From contig CAVNZM010000010.1 in assembly GCA_963693365.1 (NCBI GenBank), positions 5,518,001-5,582,000 on the forward strand: DNA of 64,000 nucleotides, given 5' to 3'. Shown here piece by piece: positions 39,527-53,543 of the stretch. The notes under the pieces are model-generated. The model was given only the letters and a program-made list of their open reading frames with translations, ran no database searches and had not been told where the DNA came from. Every line of letters starts with the position of its first letter. Position 1 is the stretch's first letter. Source of the DNA: Amoebidium appalachense (lineage: Eukaryota; Ichthyosporea). The position numbers and the translations under genes are program-made.

Positions 39527-41306
39527 ATCCACGTGCCCAAACTCCGCCACACACATAACATGAACACACACATCTTTACATGTAACCGGTGAATGTGTGT
39601 TCCCACCCGTGCGTGCATGCGCCCTGTGTGTTGCCATCTTACAGTGCAACTGTGCATGCACCTTCGTTATTGTGTTTGGGTACTTCCGTCGGGCTTTATA
39701 GTGGATGTGTGGACGCGTAGGCACTTGAACGGTTACGGTTGCAGATGTACATCTGCGTGTGTACCCGCGTGCGCGCTACGGTGTGCGTACCTCGCCGGGC
39801 ACTTGAGACGTACAAGCACAGGGAGAGAGATGTTTTCTGATTAGCCAGGCTATTTCTCGGATTTATGCCCGAAGCCTTACCCCCAACCTAATTAAAGTTT
39901 CACGTGATGACAGTATAAACCTTACCTATCGTTCTTGTGTCGTGCTTGCTCATATATGCATGGGCCCTGAGTGACAACAGTATTTTCAGCTTGCACAACT
40001 TCAGTACAGCACTGATACGAGCGTCGGGCAGGTGTTCGGTTGAGCTCTCATGCAGATAAAATAAGGTATGGCATCACCCTGTTCCAATGATTTTATTATT
40101 TTTTTTCGAAAAAGAGAACCCGTAAGTGTGAACACTGCAGTGGGGCCGCTGATGTAGGAAAAGTCTTGGTCTTTCACTGGCCATGAGTCGAACAAAGCAG
40201 AAAAAGACAGTCTAGATCTGCCAGCACTCAGCGCGCTCCGTTGGTCCGCAAGCCTGCATGCCCAGCTGCGCAAAAGTTACCGCAGACCATTGCGTGACAC
40301 ATAGCAAATTGCGACAGATTATTTAGTCGCATCTGATTGGTGTATAATTTCATATGTGTCAATTAGTACGATCTTTCAAGTCAAAACACTCACTCAAACT
40401 CGATGCTTGGCTAGCCTGGCCTGGCGAAATCAGGAACCAATCGTTAAAAACTAATATGAACTATATATGAATACATAGGATTATAAACCAATCAAATCTG
40501 GGTGCGCGGCTGATTTGAAATATGTCCTGACAGGCTGAGTCTGTGCTGGCCGGCCGCAACGGACACAGCCTCTGTTATTCGGAGAACAGCCTCCCTGTTT
40601 TCTGCAGTGTTGGCCGCGCCGGGAGTGCCAAGTTTCATACAATTAATAAATAGTTGTCCAGCAAACACATTTAGCTGTTATACACTTCTTTTTCGTGCCA
40701 CGGTATAGATCTCTGAAAGACGGTTCAAACCTCCCAAGAGTTGACTCAATAGTGGACGTACCATCTTGCAGCGTAGAAGTATTCAGGGCAAAGACACAAT
40801 CCCTTTTTTTTTTTTTACAGGACAGCAGATGCCCGGGGTATATTAAGAAACGGCAGAAGGTAATAGTTATTGACCAAACCGCCAGCTTGCTGCTAGCAGG
40901 CTCCTGCGAACATGAGTAAAGGTATGTCCAAGAATTCATTGCCACATATGTGTCCAGCCCTTTTGTCTCCAAATAACTGGGATCGGGTAGCAGTTCGGAT
41001 CCTTTCTTGTTGGAAGTACACAAATGCATAGCAAAAAAACCTTGTGGCTTGACAATGGTTATACAAAGCTACTATTGCTCCACAAAAGAATGTTACAACT
41101 GCCCCGGCACACAGTACGAAGTCAAACGATGAATCTGATCTCATACAAAGGGTGGGTGCACAAAAGTGTGCGCCTTTGTTGAAGTTTAGCAACAACGCTG
41201 GTTGTGGAGACCATGGTGTAGTACCCACACTACTTTTATTTTAATTCGAATACCTTTTGGCTATTGCTTGAGTGGGGCAACTAAATCTTGATCTGTCACC
41301 AAACAG

Positions 41307-42157
41307 ATGACTACAAGGCTACGTGAACAAGACACAGCACAGCTGGACAGTCCACTAAGAACACCTTTGAAAGAAAGGCGGGAGAATGTAGACGCTACAG
41401 CAGGTCCCACACTTTCCCTTCAGGAGTTTTCCAAAACCCCATGGGTTGACTTCGGAAATGTTAAGGTCGGTCAGACCTACAGACACAAGATGCAAGTGCA
41501 CAATCCGAAGGGAGTCGCTCAAATACTCACCGTCGAAAAGTTCCCCACAACCAAAGGGTTCTGCATCGACGGAGTAACGGTAAGGTGTTGTCATGAGCGC
41601 TCTATCGAGTTGTTCTTATCCTTTATCTCTTTCCTTGCATTTCCTTATTCGTGTGTTAAAGCATAGTTGGCAGTGTACCTGGTTCTTCGCAACACTTTGC
41701 CTTTTGATATCCCTTTGGCAAACCCCTTCTCAACCCCCCCCCCCCCCCCCCCCCCCCCCCTCAAAAAAAAAAAAAAAAAACCACCTTGTGCCACCAGCAC
41801 AACTGCCCTAAAACCAACACATGCGTGAGCCCTTAACTTGCTGTGCAAATGCCGCCTGTCCGTCCATTCCGGGCACCGTCCTCCCTCCCCCCTCCCCCCT
41901 CCCCCCCCCCCCCCCCCCCCAAAAAAAAAAAAAAAAAAAAAGTAAACTGTAACCCCCCCCCCCCCCCCCTCCCCGCCTGCCCACCCACCCACCCAACCCT
42001 GCCCCCACGCTGTGGTTTCCTTCATTTAGCTTCTGCCCTTCTTCCACAGATAAAAAAATGGGAATGTCCGGGTTATTCCCACCGTTTCTTTCCCCTCATC
42101 CCCTATTTCTTTCTTTCTTATTCTTCTTCCCCCCCCCCCCCCCCCTTTTTTTTTTTT

Positions 42158-42188
<31 letters not shown>

Positions 42189-42994
42189 GGGACTCCGTGA
42201 GTGTGTAATTCCTTTTTGCGTTTATCACGGTTATTTAGAGCAGAGAAAGGCAGCACCAATCTACATAAAAAAAACTTCTAACGAGGGGTGTTTGGCAGGG
42301 GAGTTACTTGAACGACTTTGAGCTTCCCGTTTTTGCAAATTCGCGCGAGGTATGTGCCCCCCCTCCCCCCCCCACACACACACACCACCACCACCACCAC
42401 CACCACCACCACCACCTTCTCTCCGTTTCCCTTTCGACCAAGAGATATTTTTTCTGTGGGTTAACGAAACAGCAAAATCAATAGACGTCTTTGTGTTGGG
42501 GTTTCGTTCTCGGCGATGCGATCATCAGAGATGTGAATCGAGGGTATGGGGATGCGTAGACGGACAATTCGGGGCGTGGTAGAAACTGTCTGAATGGATA
42601 TATATGCTGTGAGAAAGACCGTTTGTTGTCCTAGGTGTCAGGGAAACATGCGTCGGGTTAGGGCCTGTAGGGGTGGGGGTGGGTGGGTGTGTTGGTGTGG
42701 GAGGGTGGTGGATGTGGGTGTTGTGTGTCCATCTGGTAAATGTGGTGGTGATGCTGTCTTCGTGTGGGAATGCTTTTTTTTTTTTTTTTTTTTTTTTTTT
42801 TTGGGAGGGGGGGGGGGGGGGGAGGGGGATGGCCGAAATCGCCTAAAAAGGAAGTGAGATAGCACACCCAGCATGTTGAGTAGGTTTTTGGACATATGTG
42901 TCTATGAACAATCTACTTGGGGTTGTCAGTCGGCAAGAAATCGTGTGTTTCTAACCTTTTTTGTTTCTTTCTTTTTTTGTGCGTATGCGTTCTT

Positions 42995-43025
<31 letters not shown>

Positions 43026-43644
43026 GGGGAGGGGGCAGTGCAGTGTAAAGGAAAAGAAAACACACGAATTCTCTAATCACACATGTGCTATGCAGGAGAT
43101 TACGTTTGGCTGGATGCCGGAGAAAGCAGGCAGTCACCGTGAGCAGGTTTTGTTTAAGTGCGAAAGGCACCTGTTCCAGGTAAACACACCGTGCCTGTTT
43201 TTTTTGCGTTGTATTTGTGCCTCTCGCCCCCCCCCCCCCCCCCCCCCCCTTCCTCCCTTGATGTGTGCACACGTGTGTGCGTGTGGGGAGGAGGGAGGGG
43301 GGGGGGGGGGGATACTATGACTTTCTTTAAGGGTTATGGCCAAAGTGAGAATGGTACAGAGCGGAGGTGATGGGGCAAGCAACGAGGTCGGGATGAATAT
43401 ATGGTTTTTTTACCTTTCATCGATCCACAACATGAGGAATTGAAACCGTACTCCTTCTCTCTCCTTCTTTTATTTTCTTTTCGTTCTTTCTTTTATTGTT
43501 ACATTGTGCGTGCGTGCGTGTGTTGGAGTGTGCTGACCTATGAACTTTAGCTGACATGGGTAGAGAGATCTACTAACAACAGTCGATTCCAACTGCTAGG
43601 CGGTGTTATGTGGAGTGGCTGAGGCAAAACCAGAGCCCAAGAAA
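41307..43644 (+). other. ASPM exons encoding the N-terminal MSP/ASH domain
   Basis: Four exons (41307-41579, 42299-42349, 43096-43179, 43600-43644), all joined in phase 0, give an immunoglobulin-like fold. It starts at TPWVDFGNVKVGQTY, with the strand QVHNPKGVAQILTV, and ends with EITFGWMPEKAGSHREQVL, the typical W-x-P strand of the ASPM-SPD2-Hydin domain. About 20 charged residues precede it, including SPLRTPLKERR, a plausible Cdk site. This domain usually targets the protein to centrosomes or spindle poles. Confidence 0.88.
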
Positions 43645-43718
43645 GTAAGTGGACCCACACCTCATCCCCCCCCTCCCCGCCCTGTTCTCCTCCCTCCCCC
43701 CCCCCCCCCTCCCCCCCC

Positions 43719-43766
<48 letters not shown>

Positions 43767-44682
43767 TCCACCCACCCACCCCTCCCCTACCCCCTCTTCT
43801 TCCCCCATTTTTTTTTTATTTTTTTGGCCTTGGGGGGGGGGGGGGGGGGGGGAGAGAGGGGGGCTCTTTTGGCAATGTTTTTGCCTTAAAAACGATAAAG
43901 AGGCAAGTATAGAACTAACTGCATGGGTGTGCACATGCATTCTTATAGCGAGCACCACCTGAATTTTGCAATCGAAAGCTGGTACGTGTTTGCTCTTTGG
44001 TTGAACTGGGAGGGGGGGGGAGGCGAAAGGGCGGAAGGAGGGGAGGGGGGGGGCTTTTCAAAACACAACAAAAACAAACCCCCCTCCCCCCCGCAAAAAA
44101 AAAACAAAAAAACGAGTGCTTTCAGATAACTGACACGGATGGTGTTGTGTGTGCAGATAGGTGCAGCGGTAACAACCAGACCAGCATCCACCATCAAAAC
44201 ATCATCCCTTAGAGTAGGTGCCCCGGGGCAGATAGGTAGATACAGTAACGGCATGGGCTTTTTGCTCTTTCTTTTCTGTTTTTCTCTCTCTGTTCCGATG
44301 GAAGATTGGGAGTTGGGTGGGGGGGGTTGTGTGGGGGTGAGGAAATTTAGCAGCGGTTGTTTACATGCCATCTCCTTATTCAATTATAGGCGGCACCTAC
44401 TAGGTTAGTCGTGTAACTTGGCTGTAGGGAGGGTGTGTTTTTTGGGGGGGGGGGGGAGGGGGGGGGGGGGGGGGACTAACAAATGGGTGGTGTCCCATGT
44501 GTGATACAACGTGGTGGATGATATTGAGTGGGGTTTGGGGGGGGGGGGGGGGGGGGGGGGGGCTGGGTTGCGATTGTGGTGATGAATAGGATCCTGTGTG
44601 GAGCATGTTTTTTGAGGGTGTAGGAACCGTGAGGGGAAGCCAAAACGACAACACGGCGTGTGTAATACTGGATGTGGGTAGT

Positions 44683-44718
<36 letters not shown>

Positions 44719-45686
44719 TTTTTGGAGAAAGGGGGGGGGGAGGGGGGATCCTGAAATCTGTGCGCTCACTAATTGGGAAATACAGGCAGCAGGAACGACT
44801 ACGTCTGCCCGATTGTCTGTAGCCTCAAAGCCCCCAGCCCACACGGTATGGCTACATATTTGATATTCGTTGGTTTAAAGCCCGGCTGCGCTTGTGTGTG
44901 TGTGTGTGTGTGGCATCATTCTATTCTTTTTTTCTTGATGTCCTCATACAAAGGGGTTTTTCGGCACGAGTGGCTTCTCATTCACGGATATATCTTAGAC
45001 AAAATTGGCTCATGTTGTAATAGACACATTTTACGATAACACAATTTAAAAAGTATAGTATGAGTATATCTCGATATACTTATTTTATACATTTTATGTG
45101 GTCGATTTTACCGTACCACTTTTTGTTTAGTATACTATGATAAGCATATCGCGAAATCGCACGAACAGCCGACCCGACCCTGGTGGGCATTCGATGTGTT
45201 CGCCTCCAATCACATCCGATCTGACCAAAACAAGTATATCTTTTGGCCCTTTCATATGATCGATATACTGAAAAAAAATATCGATTTTGAATATCTTTTT
45301 CGCGATCTTTACCAGATTTTGGCAGGTCGGCGATATACTTATACTATTCAAAATGTGTTATAATAAAATGTGTCAATTACCTTTTGTTAGATTTTTTGTT
45401 ATTTATTTACATGTGTGTTTATTTATTGGCCCACACAGGTGAACAATCCACGGGAGGTGTTGGTCAAGCCGTCCAGGATCGGCAAGGAAAATGGGCCAGC
45501 TGCAAAAGGTACATGTCGCAGTGCAATTGGTTGCTGCAAAGGCATGTTTCTCTGATTCAATCGGCACATATGGGACTATATTGAACATATGGATGGAACA
45601 AGGCTAATGTGCCCCACCATCCCCTATCTTTCTATCTGTGTAGGCAGAAAAAGGGGCTGTTTCCACATGTGTAAGGAACTACATGT

Positions 45687-45717
<31 letters not shown>

Positions 45718-46248
45718 GCCAAACACACACACACACGCACGCGCGCACACACACACACACACACCCCATACACACCACTACCATCGACTCAACCAGGCTT
45801 TGTCTACGTGTGCGGGCATGTGTGTCCCTCTTCTCAAATTTGCAGGCCCTCAACTTGCAAACCTGCGAATCACCACAAACAGTAACTAGTCCGTTAGGTT
45901 ACGAAGGACACTACTAGTAGGGCAGTGTAATCGATGAGAGCACATGGGGGTGAGCCGGTACCCTATAGTACCCCATGATATTCCATGCGCGGTGATTCCT
46001 TCGATTACGAGAGCACCTTCATAACCACTAGTGTTTCGGTACTGTAAATGCTAGAGTCAGAAGTTCCCCCGATTCCTTTGCAACAATTTCTTAGTATGGG
46101 ATGTGATGTACTTAATACAAACTCAAATCACGGTAAAAACCAGTAAATTTTTTGACATTGAAGTGATACAAAGAACCACTTGGTTTGCGTATACTGCTGA
46201 ACAAGTGTTGGGATTTATACATAGGAGAGAGAATGAGCATTGGGAGAG

Positions 46249-46284
<36 letters not shown>

Positions 46285-46441
46285 TTGTGACTGACTGAGG
46301 TGCTAAGGAGGGATCCCAAGCACGATAGAGCAACGTGTTGTAACACATGTTCTACTTGCAGTGCCTGTCCCCGCACCCAAGACTGCCCAGTCGCGCCTTC
46401 AGCTGGTATGTCCCCCCCCCCCCCCCCCCCCCCTCCCCCTC

Positions 46442-46527
<86 letters not shown>

Positions 46528-47006
46528 GGAGATCACTGTTACAGGCAGTCAGCAGCACGTGTGCGTTTTTCGCTTCTGTAAAGCGCCGCAATGCCCAACT
46601 TTGGGCCTCGTTTCTACTTGACGGCGCAGCTTGTCAAAGACAAAGAACTAGTATTCATATGACTTGGAGAGTAGGCCACGACACTTGGATATGGAACCGG
46701 TGCAAGGCCGTGTTTATTTGAACGGACACAAGAAAGTCCAATAAAACAAACAGCATACTTTTGTTGAGGCAAATAAACTGCCGTGATTACGTTTTGTGTG
46801 GTTAGGGTGAAAAAAAAAAAAAAAAATTTTTTTTGGGGGGGGGGGGGGGTTGGGTTTTTTGGGTTTTGGAACGATGCTGATGGTAGACAATTCCCAGCTC
46901 AAGAGTGCACAAACACAAGCCGGACCCAACAAGTCTGCAGGCACCACTGGTTCATATGTGGCCTCAACAAGAGAGCTGGATGGTATCCCTCCCCTCCCCC
47001 CCCCCC

Positions 47007-47037
<31 letters not shown>

Positions 47038-47980
47038 ACACACCACCACCACCACCACCACCACCACCACCACCACCACCACCACCCAAAAAAAGAAAAA
47101 AAGAAAAAAAAGAAAGGAAAAAAAAAAGAAGAAGAAGAAGAGAGAGAGTGAGAGAGAGAGCTCCCAAGCACACTAAAGGCACACACACACACACACACAC
47201 ACACTACTGCCATGCCGCATGAAGGATTATACTGCGACATATCAAACCACTATCACGGACCCAATCGTGTGTTATAGGTGCAGAAAAGGGAAGATAGTAG
47301 CTTTTGCTACATAGCGAACTCGAATCAAAGTCATTCCTTGGCCAACCCTTTACTCTTGCAGATCGCTATCATGACGCCCAGGCCGATGGATTTGTTAATT
47401 GGCTCAATCACATTCTTGCTCCACAAGAACCAGAGGCCCCACCTTTGTCCCCACAGGTACCTCCTACCCCCCCCCCCCCCCCCCCCCGGCCCTGCCCCTT
47501 TCCTCCACCCCCTCTTCGCCAGAAATACATCATTCATGTGAATGTGTGCGCGCCCCACCACCACCTTCTAAGGCAAAAGGAATGTTATAAGAATACACTG
47601 CGAATAAAGGTATAAATACATGTTCCAGTTACCCGCAAGAGAAGCACCTAAACTGCAGTGTGAAGTGTGGTGAAGGCAAGTTGGTAGTACTTTGCATTCA
47701 TATAGTTGTGGGGGGAGGTTACGTAGGGAGAAGCACCAGACAACTGTTTCTTTTTCTTTTTTTTTTTTTCACCCAAACTTATGAGTATTACGGTTGTAAT
47801 GGTGCTGTGTATTTTTTATATTGCTTAATTTGGACATGTGTATGTTCAGACCCATGCGACTCCACGCACACTGCGTCAAGTCACGGCGGCGCGCATGTTG
47901 AGTCGCCAGGCCGATGCGATATCTAATTTGATGAAGTCACCCTACATCAAGGAAATTTCGGAAATTGTAATTATCCCCCC

Positions 47981-48011
<31 letters not shown>

Positions 48012-49411
48012 ATCCAAATCTCGATCTGCCCCCCCCCCCCTCCCCCCCCCCCCCCCCCCCCCTGCCACATCCAAATTTCGACGGCATCAACACCTTTTTT
48101 TTTATAGTCACCACCACCGCCCGCAGTGGTCCTTCCACTGTCTCCTAATGAATTCATATGGTAAACATGCCTTTTCAGTTGACCAAGCACACTTTCTCAT
48201 GTCCATGCGTTGTACGATGCCGTCGTAATATTACAGTCGACTTCAGTGCAATCACCATTGTTCTTACATTTATCTGCTTTGGAAAAATCGCGATCTACTA
48301 TAATTGACCTATCGTACGTGCAGGCGACTCCACTTACGTCAATTCTAGTGTGGTCGACTTGGACATATTCGAATTAAGTTTAAGGGGGAAAAGTTCAAAA
48401 CAGACTATGTATGCTGGCAGACTAGCACAATTTTGCCGCCGTCGGCTGAATTCGCTATGGCATGTGACGTCAACCTGAGATATTTCTATATATAGAAGTA
48501 TCTGTGTGACGTCATTTCAGATTGAAATTTTCCATGAAGTCTGTAGTGTGCCGGGATGCATAGTCTGTTTTGAACCGTTCGTCGTTAATTGCCACACGCT
48601 GATATTGCTAACTCTGTAACCCCTGCAGCTGGCAGCAGCTATAAGGGAGCGGAAGTTTGCTCTCCGTACCGACTCACAGTCTTCCTCCGGTCTCAGCATT
48701 CGACAGGTCAGTGTTTGTTCTGAAGCTTTCCTCTGTGTTAATCACCACCATTCCAAAAAAAACAAACAACGGACATGCATGGCTGTGTGTGCACGTGCAT
48801 CTGCACACAGGGCACACACTTCCCACCCCATTCCGCCTTAAATCCCTATCACCCTTACACCAACACCAAAAACACGTTCACGTTTGCTTTTGTTCCTGAC
48901 TATTCTTAGTCCCTGTGCGCTGAAAATAGAAGAAGCCGGTGGTTTCTTTATGATGATCATCTATCTGATCAGGTTTCACACTGGGCTCTTCAAACATGCA
49001 TACACGGCGGTCAGTACTAGTAGTAATATACACTATATATAGACAACTAAGGCCGAGATTCAGATGAGAACATGATATAGCTATAGATAACTTATCAGAT
49101 ATATTTTTTTAATGTTTTCTATAATTACGTGTTTTAATATTACTCATGTAGTCATATTGCAAGGCGGTGTCTGACTGTTGTGTCTTCTCAGGCGCTGATC
49201 AATCTTCTGGAGTGCTACAACCCGTGGTGGCTGAGGTTAGGCCTGTCTGTCTTGCTCAGGCTACCCCCCTCCATGCTTGCTGCTCTGGTAAGCACACTGC
49301 ACCACCCACTGAAACGTGTACCTGCCTGTGACGTGTAATCTGCACCCATGTCTTTTCCACCTGTCTAATTGCTGCCGTAGGGATCTGTCTGATGGCACAT
49401 GGAGCCCCCCC

Positions 49412-49443
<32 letters not shown>

Positions 49444-49561
49444 AAAAAAAAAAAAAAACTCACACTCACCACCCACCCACCTGCAACTCAAGTTCCCACC
49501 CCATTCCACCCCACCCAACTCTCCATCCTTTCTATTACCCAAGGTATACGACCAACCGACC

Positions 49562-49635
<74 letters not shown>

Positions 49636-49860
49636 GGGGCCCAAAAAAAAAAAAAAAAAAAAAAAAAAAAGACGAAAAAGAAAAAGGGTGCAATATACAT
49701 GGCAGTTGCTCTGAGACTCATACCATGACCCCCACAGGACGACCCATCCTGCCTGCGCAAGGTCTTAGGGGAGCATATGCTGTGCCGGTCATGTAGCAGC
49801 CACATCAGTGCTGCCCACGAGCAATCATGCCCGGCCCTACACACATTCCTCATGCTGGTT

Positions 49861-49926
<66 letters not shown>

Positions 49927-50257
49927 CTCCCCTCCTTCTCCCTCCCTACCTGGTGCTTCCTGAAATGTTGCCTTTGGTCATCCACATTCGTCCCACATAC
50001 ACAATAGCACGTGCGCGCGCGCACGCACACACACACACACACCACCCGACGCATGTTCACCTGCAGCCAAATCCCGTCCCTTTTCATCCCAACTATCTAC
50101 TTTCTTGCCTCCATCCCGCCTCCTCCGTGCATGCCATTTTAGGCCGGTGGTCTCATGAAGTGGCACCGTGCAGGTTCTATTGCTGGACACGGCAAAGGAG
50201 AGAAAGATTTTGGCTGATGACCCATGCCTTTTCGTAAAGGTATGGCACAGGCTGCCC

Positions 50258-50295
<38 letters not shown>

Positions 50296-51794
50296 CACAC
50301 ACACACACACACATACACACCACAGTCACCACCAACACCGTACGCCCGCTAACGCACAACACAAAAAAAGGAGAAGAAAGAAGGAGAAGGGAAAAAAGGT
50401 TGGAGAGAAAGCTCAAAGGGGGGGGGGGGGGGGGATAACTCTCGTAGCAAAAGGCATTTGTAAGGAAATCCTGCCATCCCACCCAAATAAAGACACACAC
50501 ATGTGCACACGAGTGCAAAAAAAGTCTGGACACCCAAGGCTCGACTACCTACACACAAACCATGTGATGGACAGGACTGCGAGGTGAGCGGGGAGGTGGG
50601 GGGGGGATGGAGGGGGAGACAGACAGGGGGATGGGGGGGGGGGAGAGGGGGAGAGAGAGAGGGGGGAAGAGAGAGAGAGAGTTGCACACACAGATATTCC
50701 ACAGTTGATTAGGTACAAGATCAGATCGGATGAGGTTCCTTTGTCTCCACATTGTCTCACAGCCTTCCACACAGCACTCACCAATCAAGTCGAGCGAGGG
50801 CATACTCAAGCAGTTTGCTCGCACCTGCATGCTGGGGGAGGGCGATGTCGTCAAACACATGGGCTTTTTTGGTGAGTCCTGTGCTGCCCTTGCTATGTAA
50901 TATCGGCCAAGTGGGCTGGTGTTATGCATGGTGTTATCTGCAAGATATGCCGGCCGCTGGCTGGCTTTAGGTCTTATGTGATGTAATAGCGTTACTTTAC
51001 TGAAAGAGAAGGGGGGAGGGGGGGAAGGGGGAAGGGAGGGTTTGAAGGTCTGTGTCGGCATTTTGCTGGCATGAGGTCGATTTTAGATCAACAGAGCTAC
51101 TTCAGTATGGTATCACAGATCACCACCAATGCTTAGTCTTTATGCAACCATGTCCTTTATATCGGAAAGGCCCAACAGGGTCACCAATTCCATTAGGGAA
51201 TAACCACGTCTTTTTTCTCCTCCTCCTTCTTCTTCTTCTTCTTCTTCTTCTTCTTCTTCTTCCCTTTTTTTTTTTTTGCTGGCATGAGGTCGATTTTAGA
51301 TCAATAGAGCCACTTCAGTATGGTATCACAGATCACCACCAATGCTTAGTCTTTATGCAACCATGTCCTTTATATCGGAAAAGCCCAACAGGGTCATCAA
51401 TTCCATTAGGGATTAACCACGTCTTTTTCCCCCTTCTTCTCCTCCTCCTTCTTCTTCTCCTTCTTCTTCTTCTTCTTCTTCTTCTTCTTCTTCTTCTTCT
51501 TCTTCTTCTTCTTCTTCTTCTTCTTCTTCTTCTTCTTCTTCTTCTTCTTCTTCTTCTTCTTCTTCTCCTTTTTTTCTTTTTTCTTTTTTTTTTCCCCCTT
51601 TTGCAGGGTACAAGGTCATGCACGTGCAGACAGGCGCGCACGAGTACTCGTACCGGGTGAGCAATCTAGCACTGGACCTGAGGGACGGGGCCTGCCTTGC
51701 CCGGCTGCTGGAGCAGCTGACAGCCACCCACGGCATTGTGGCAAAGCTCACACTGCCGGCAACGTCAGATATTCAGGTGATTAGCCCTCTTTCT

Positions 51795-51826
<32 letters not shown>

Positions 51827-52017
51827 TCCCCTGTGACTCTCCCTCTATCACACGAACACACTTGCACTCATACCCTTGGCACTCTCCCACCCCCTGCCGC
51901 CCCCACCACCACACACACACATACACACATACACACCCACCCACTCTTTCCTATTTTATATGCCCTCTCTCATACCATTTGTCCGCCCCCCACTCCCCCC
52001 CCCCCCCCCCCCCCCCA

Positions 52018-52048
<31 letters not shown>

Positions 52049-53498
52049 AAATACACACACACACCATCACACACCATCACACACCATCAGGGCCGCCAAT
52101 CCCATCTCTCATATCTGCGTGCTATATATGTAGTATGGGCAGGTAAAGAGGCGTTGCCTGGCGGAGGGATTGCACGTGGAGGGGGGGGGAGAGCTAAGAA
52201 ATGAAACGAAGGAATGAGACCAAGCATGGATAGAAAGTTAAGAGAGGAATGTGAAGTTGTCTTTTCTTGAGGCCTTCCGCTGTTTTGGTGTGTAACTTTC
52301 CATGTCCATGTGCCGAATCTGACCGGCAGCCATTGCAGAGGGCCAAGAACATGAGTGTTGTGCTTAGGGCCCTTGCTGCTCATGGTGTGTCTGTGCGTGG
52401 GCCGGGCCCAGAGGGCACCGTAACTGAAAGGGACATCGTCACGGGGTATGTAACACACACACATGCACAATATATACTCTCCCACAAGGTCAAAAAATAG
52501 GCTATTCTTTTTTTTTTCCTGTTGTTTTTCTAGCACCTCAATGCATGTATTTTTTTTAAGAAATTTTCTTTTGTTGTTGTTGTCGTTGCCGTTGCCGTTG
52601 TTGTCCACGCCTGTGTATCTGTGTGTGTGTGTGTGTAGGTTGTGCTTGGGGGCACGGGGAAGGGGGGGGGGGGGGGGGGGGGGGCTAGTAGATTTGGTGT
52701 GTTTGTGAGATTTCTCTTTCTTTCTTTTTTATTCTTATTCCCTCCTGGCTGTTAACTTCTGGCTGTGCAACTAGGTGCATTTTTTGCACCCGGCAAGTGC
52801 ATAGGCCATACTAACATGCTTCGGATTGCAGTCATCGGGAACGCACAATGGGTCTGCTGTGGCGGATCATCTACCACTTCCAAGTATAATCCCCCCCCCC
52901 CCCCCCCCCCCCGTCCCCAAGAAGGAAAAACACACACACACACACACACACACACAAATAAACCTGCCCGGTACTTCAGGGCTTAAAAACACGTGAAAAC
53001 ATATAATCCATATGTGAAGGAAAGACATGGCGAATCACGCATGTTTTAGCGAATCAAATTTAACGATCAGGGTTTGAAAATGAGCATTCTGCTCTTCATC
53101 ATAAGCTCTCTCTGTAGCCGCTGCCACTGCCATCCTCTCTCGTCCATTGCCCCCTCCCCCCTCCCCTCCCCTTCCCCCTCCCCCTCCTCCTCCTACCCCT
53201 GCCCTTCTCTGTCGGGAAAGTACAAACCTATTCAGACAATCAAAAGGAAAATACCGACACAATATGGTGTATAAGCAGGATGAAATGCCTGCATTCTTAT
53301 AATGGAAAGCTTAAGTGCATTTCCTCACCCGTGTGTATGTGTGGAGCACAGGTGCAGATGGGGTTGGATCTGCCTCTTCTCTCTGCCGAACTGTCCCGCT
53401 GCAAGAGAGACTATGCACGTAGGAAGGGTCACGAATATGAGGTGGGTGTGCATGGGGCATCTACGTGCTGTGTGGGTGCGTGCGTGTGTGTGTGTGTG

Positions 53499-53543
<45 letters not shown>

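Larger units (their letters stand above)
32969..41306. other. Repeat-rich intergenic region between the hypothetical gene and ASPM
   Basis: About 8.3 kb without a gene I can support. Contents: ordinary-complexity sequence 32969-33900; (CA)n/(GA)n/G-rich block 33995-34410; (TG)n block 34440-34640 with poly-G to 34690; unique sequence 34700-35650; pyrimidine-rich DNA 35670-36900; a 106-nt tandem duplication at 37047-37258; mixed C- and TG-rich DNA 37360-38410; CA-rich DNA 38620-38840; A/CA-rich DNA 39400-39530; and unique sequence 39600-41300. Open frames here are short and low in complexity. Confidence 0.6.
44157..46982 (+). other. ASPM exons encoding the low-complexity linker
   Basis: Six short exons (44157-44213, 44786-44845, 45439-45508, 45846-45881, 46362-46405, 46898-46982) encode polar, Ser/Thr/Pro/Lys-rich sequence such as TTRPASTIKTSSLR, VLVKPSRIGKENG, MPVPAPKTAQSRLQL and ELDDRYHDAQADGFV at the join to the next region. 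The pieces were accepted because each has both splice sites and phases that chain (0, 0, 0, 1, 1, 0, 1). KENGP resembles a KEN degradation box. Individual boundaries here are less certain than elsewhere. Confidence 0.7.
47362..50239 (+). other. ASPM exons encoding the conserved helical domain before the CH region
   Basis: Six exons (47362-47456, 47850-47966, 48629-48706, 49192-49287, 49738-49857, 50174-50239). They begin with FVNWLNHILAP, matching the W-L-N-x-x-L-x-P signature of ASPM proteins. AARMLSRQADAISNLMKSP, NPWWLRLGLSVLLRLP and VLLLDTAKERKILADDPCLF follow, in the order seen in Asp/ASPM. All introns inside this block are phase 0. Confidence 0.88.

Noticed and set aside
39400-39530. CRISPR-like periodic repeats in CA-rich DNA
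   Set aside because: Plain ACGC/CA microsatellite without unique spacers; the genome is eukaryotic.
40643-41029. Minus-strand open frame of 128 codons
   Set aside because: Overlaps the frame above, no domain, no splice or promoter support.
40893-41228. Minus-strand open frame of 111 codons with a hydrophobic stretch, just upstream of and divergent from ASPM
   Set aside because: No recognisable family, overlaps another open frame on the same strand, and its composition is ordinary for this intergenic DNA; a chance frame is likely.
42352-42582. Frame with FFLWVNETAKSIDVF considered as the second ASPM exon
   Set aside because: The exon 42299-42349 fits better: both splice sites, phase 0, and direct continuation into EITFGWMPEKAG.
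51333-51660. Poly-Arg, poly-Glu or poly-Leu frames over the TTC tract
   Set aside because: Reading of a trinucleotide repeat within an ASPM intron; not a protein.
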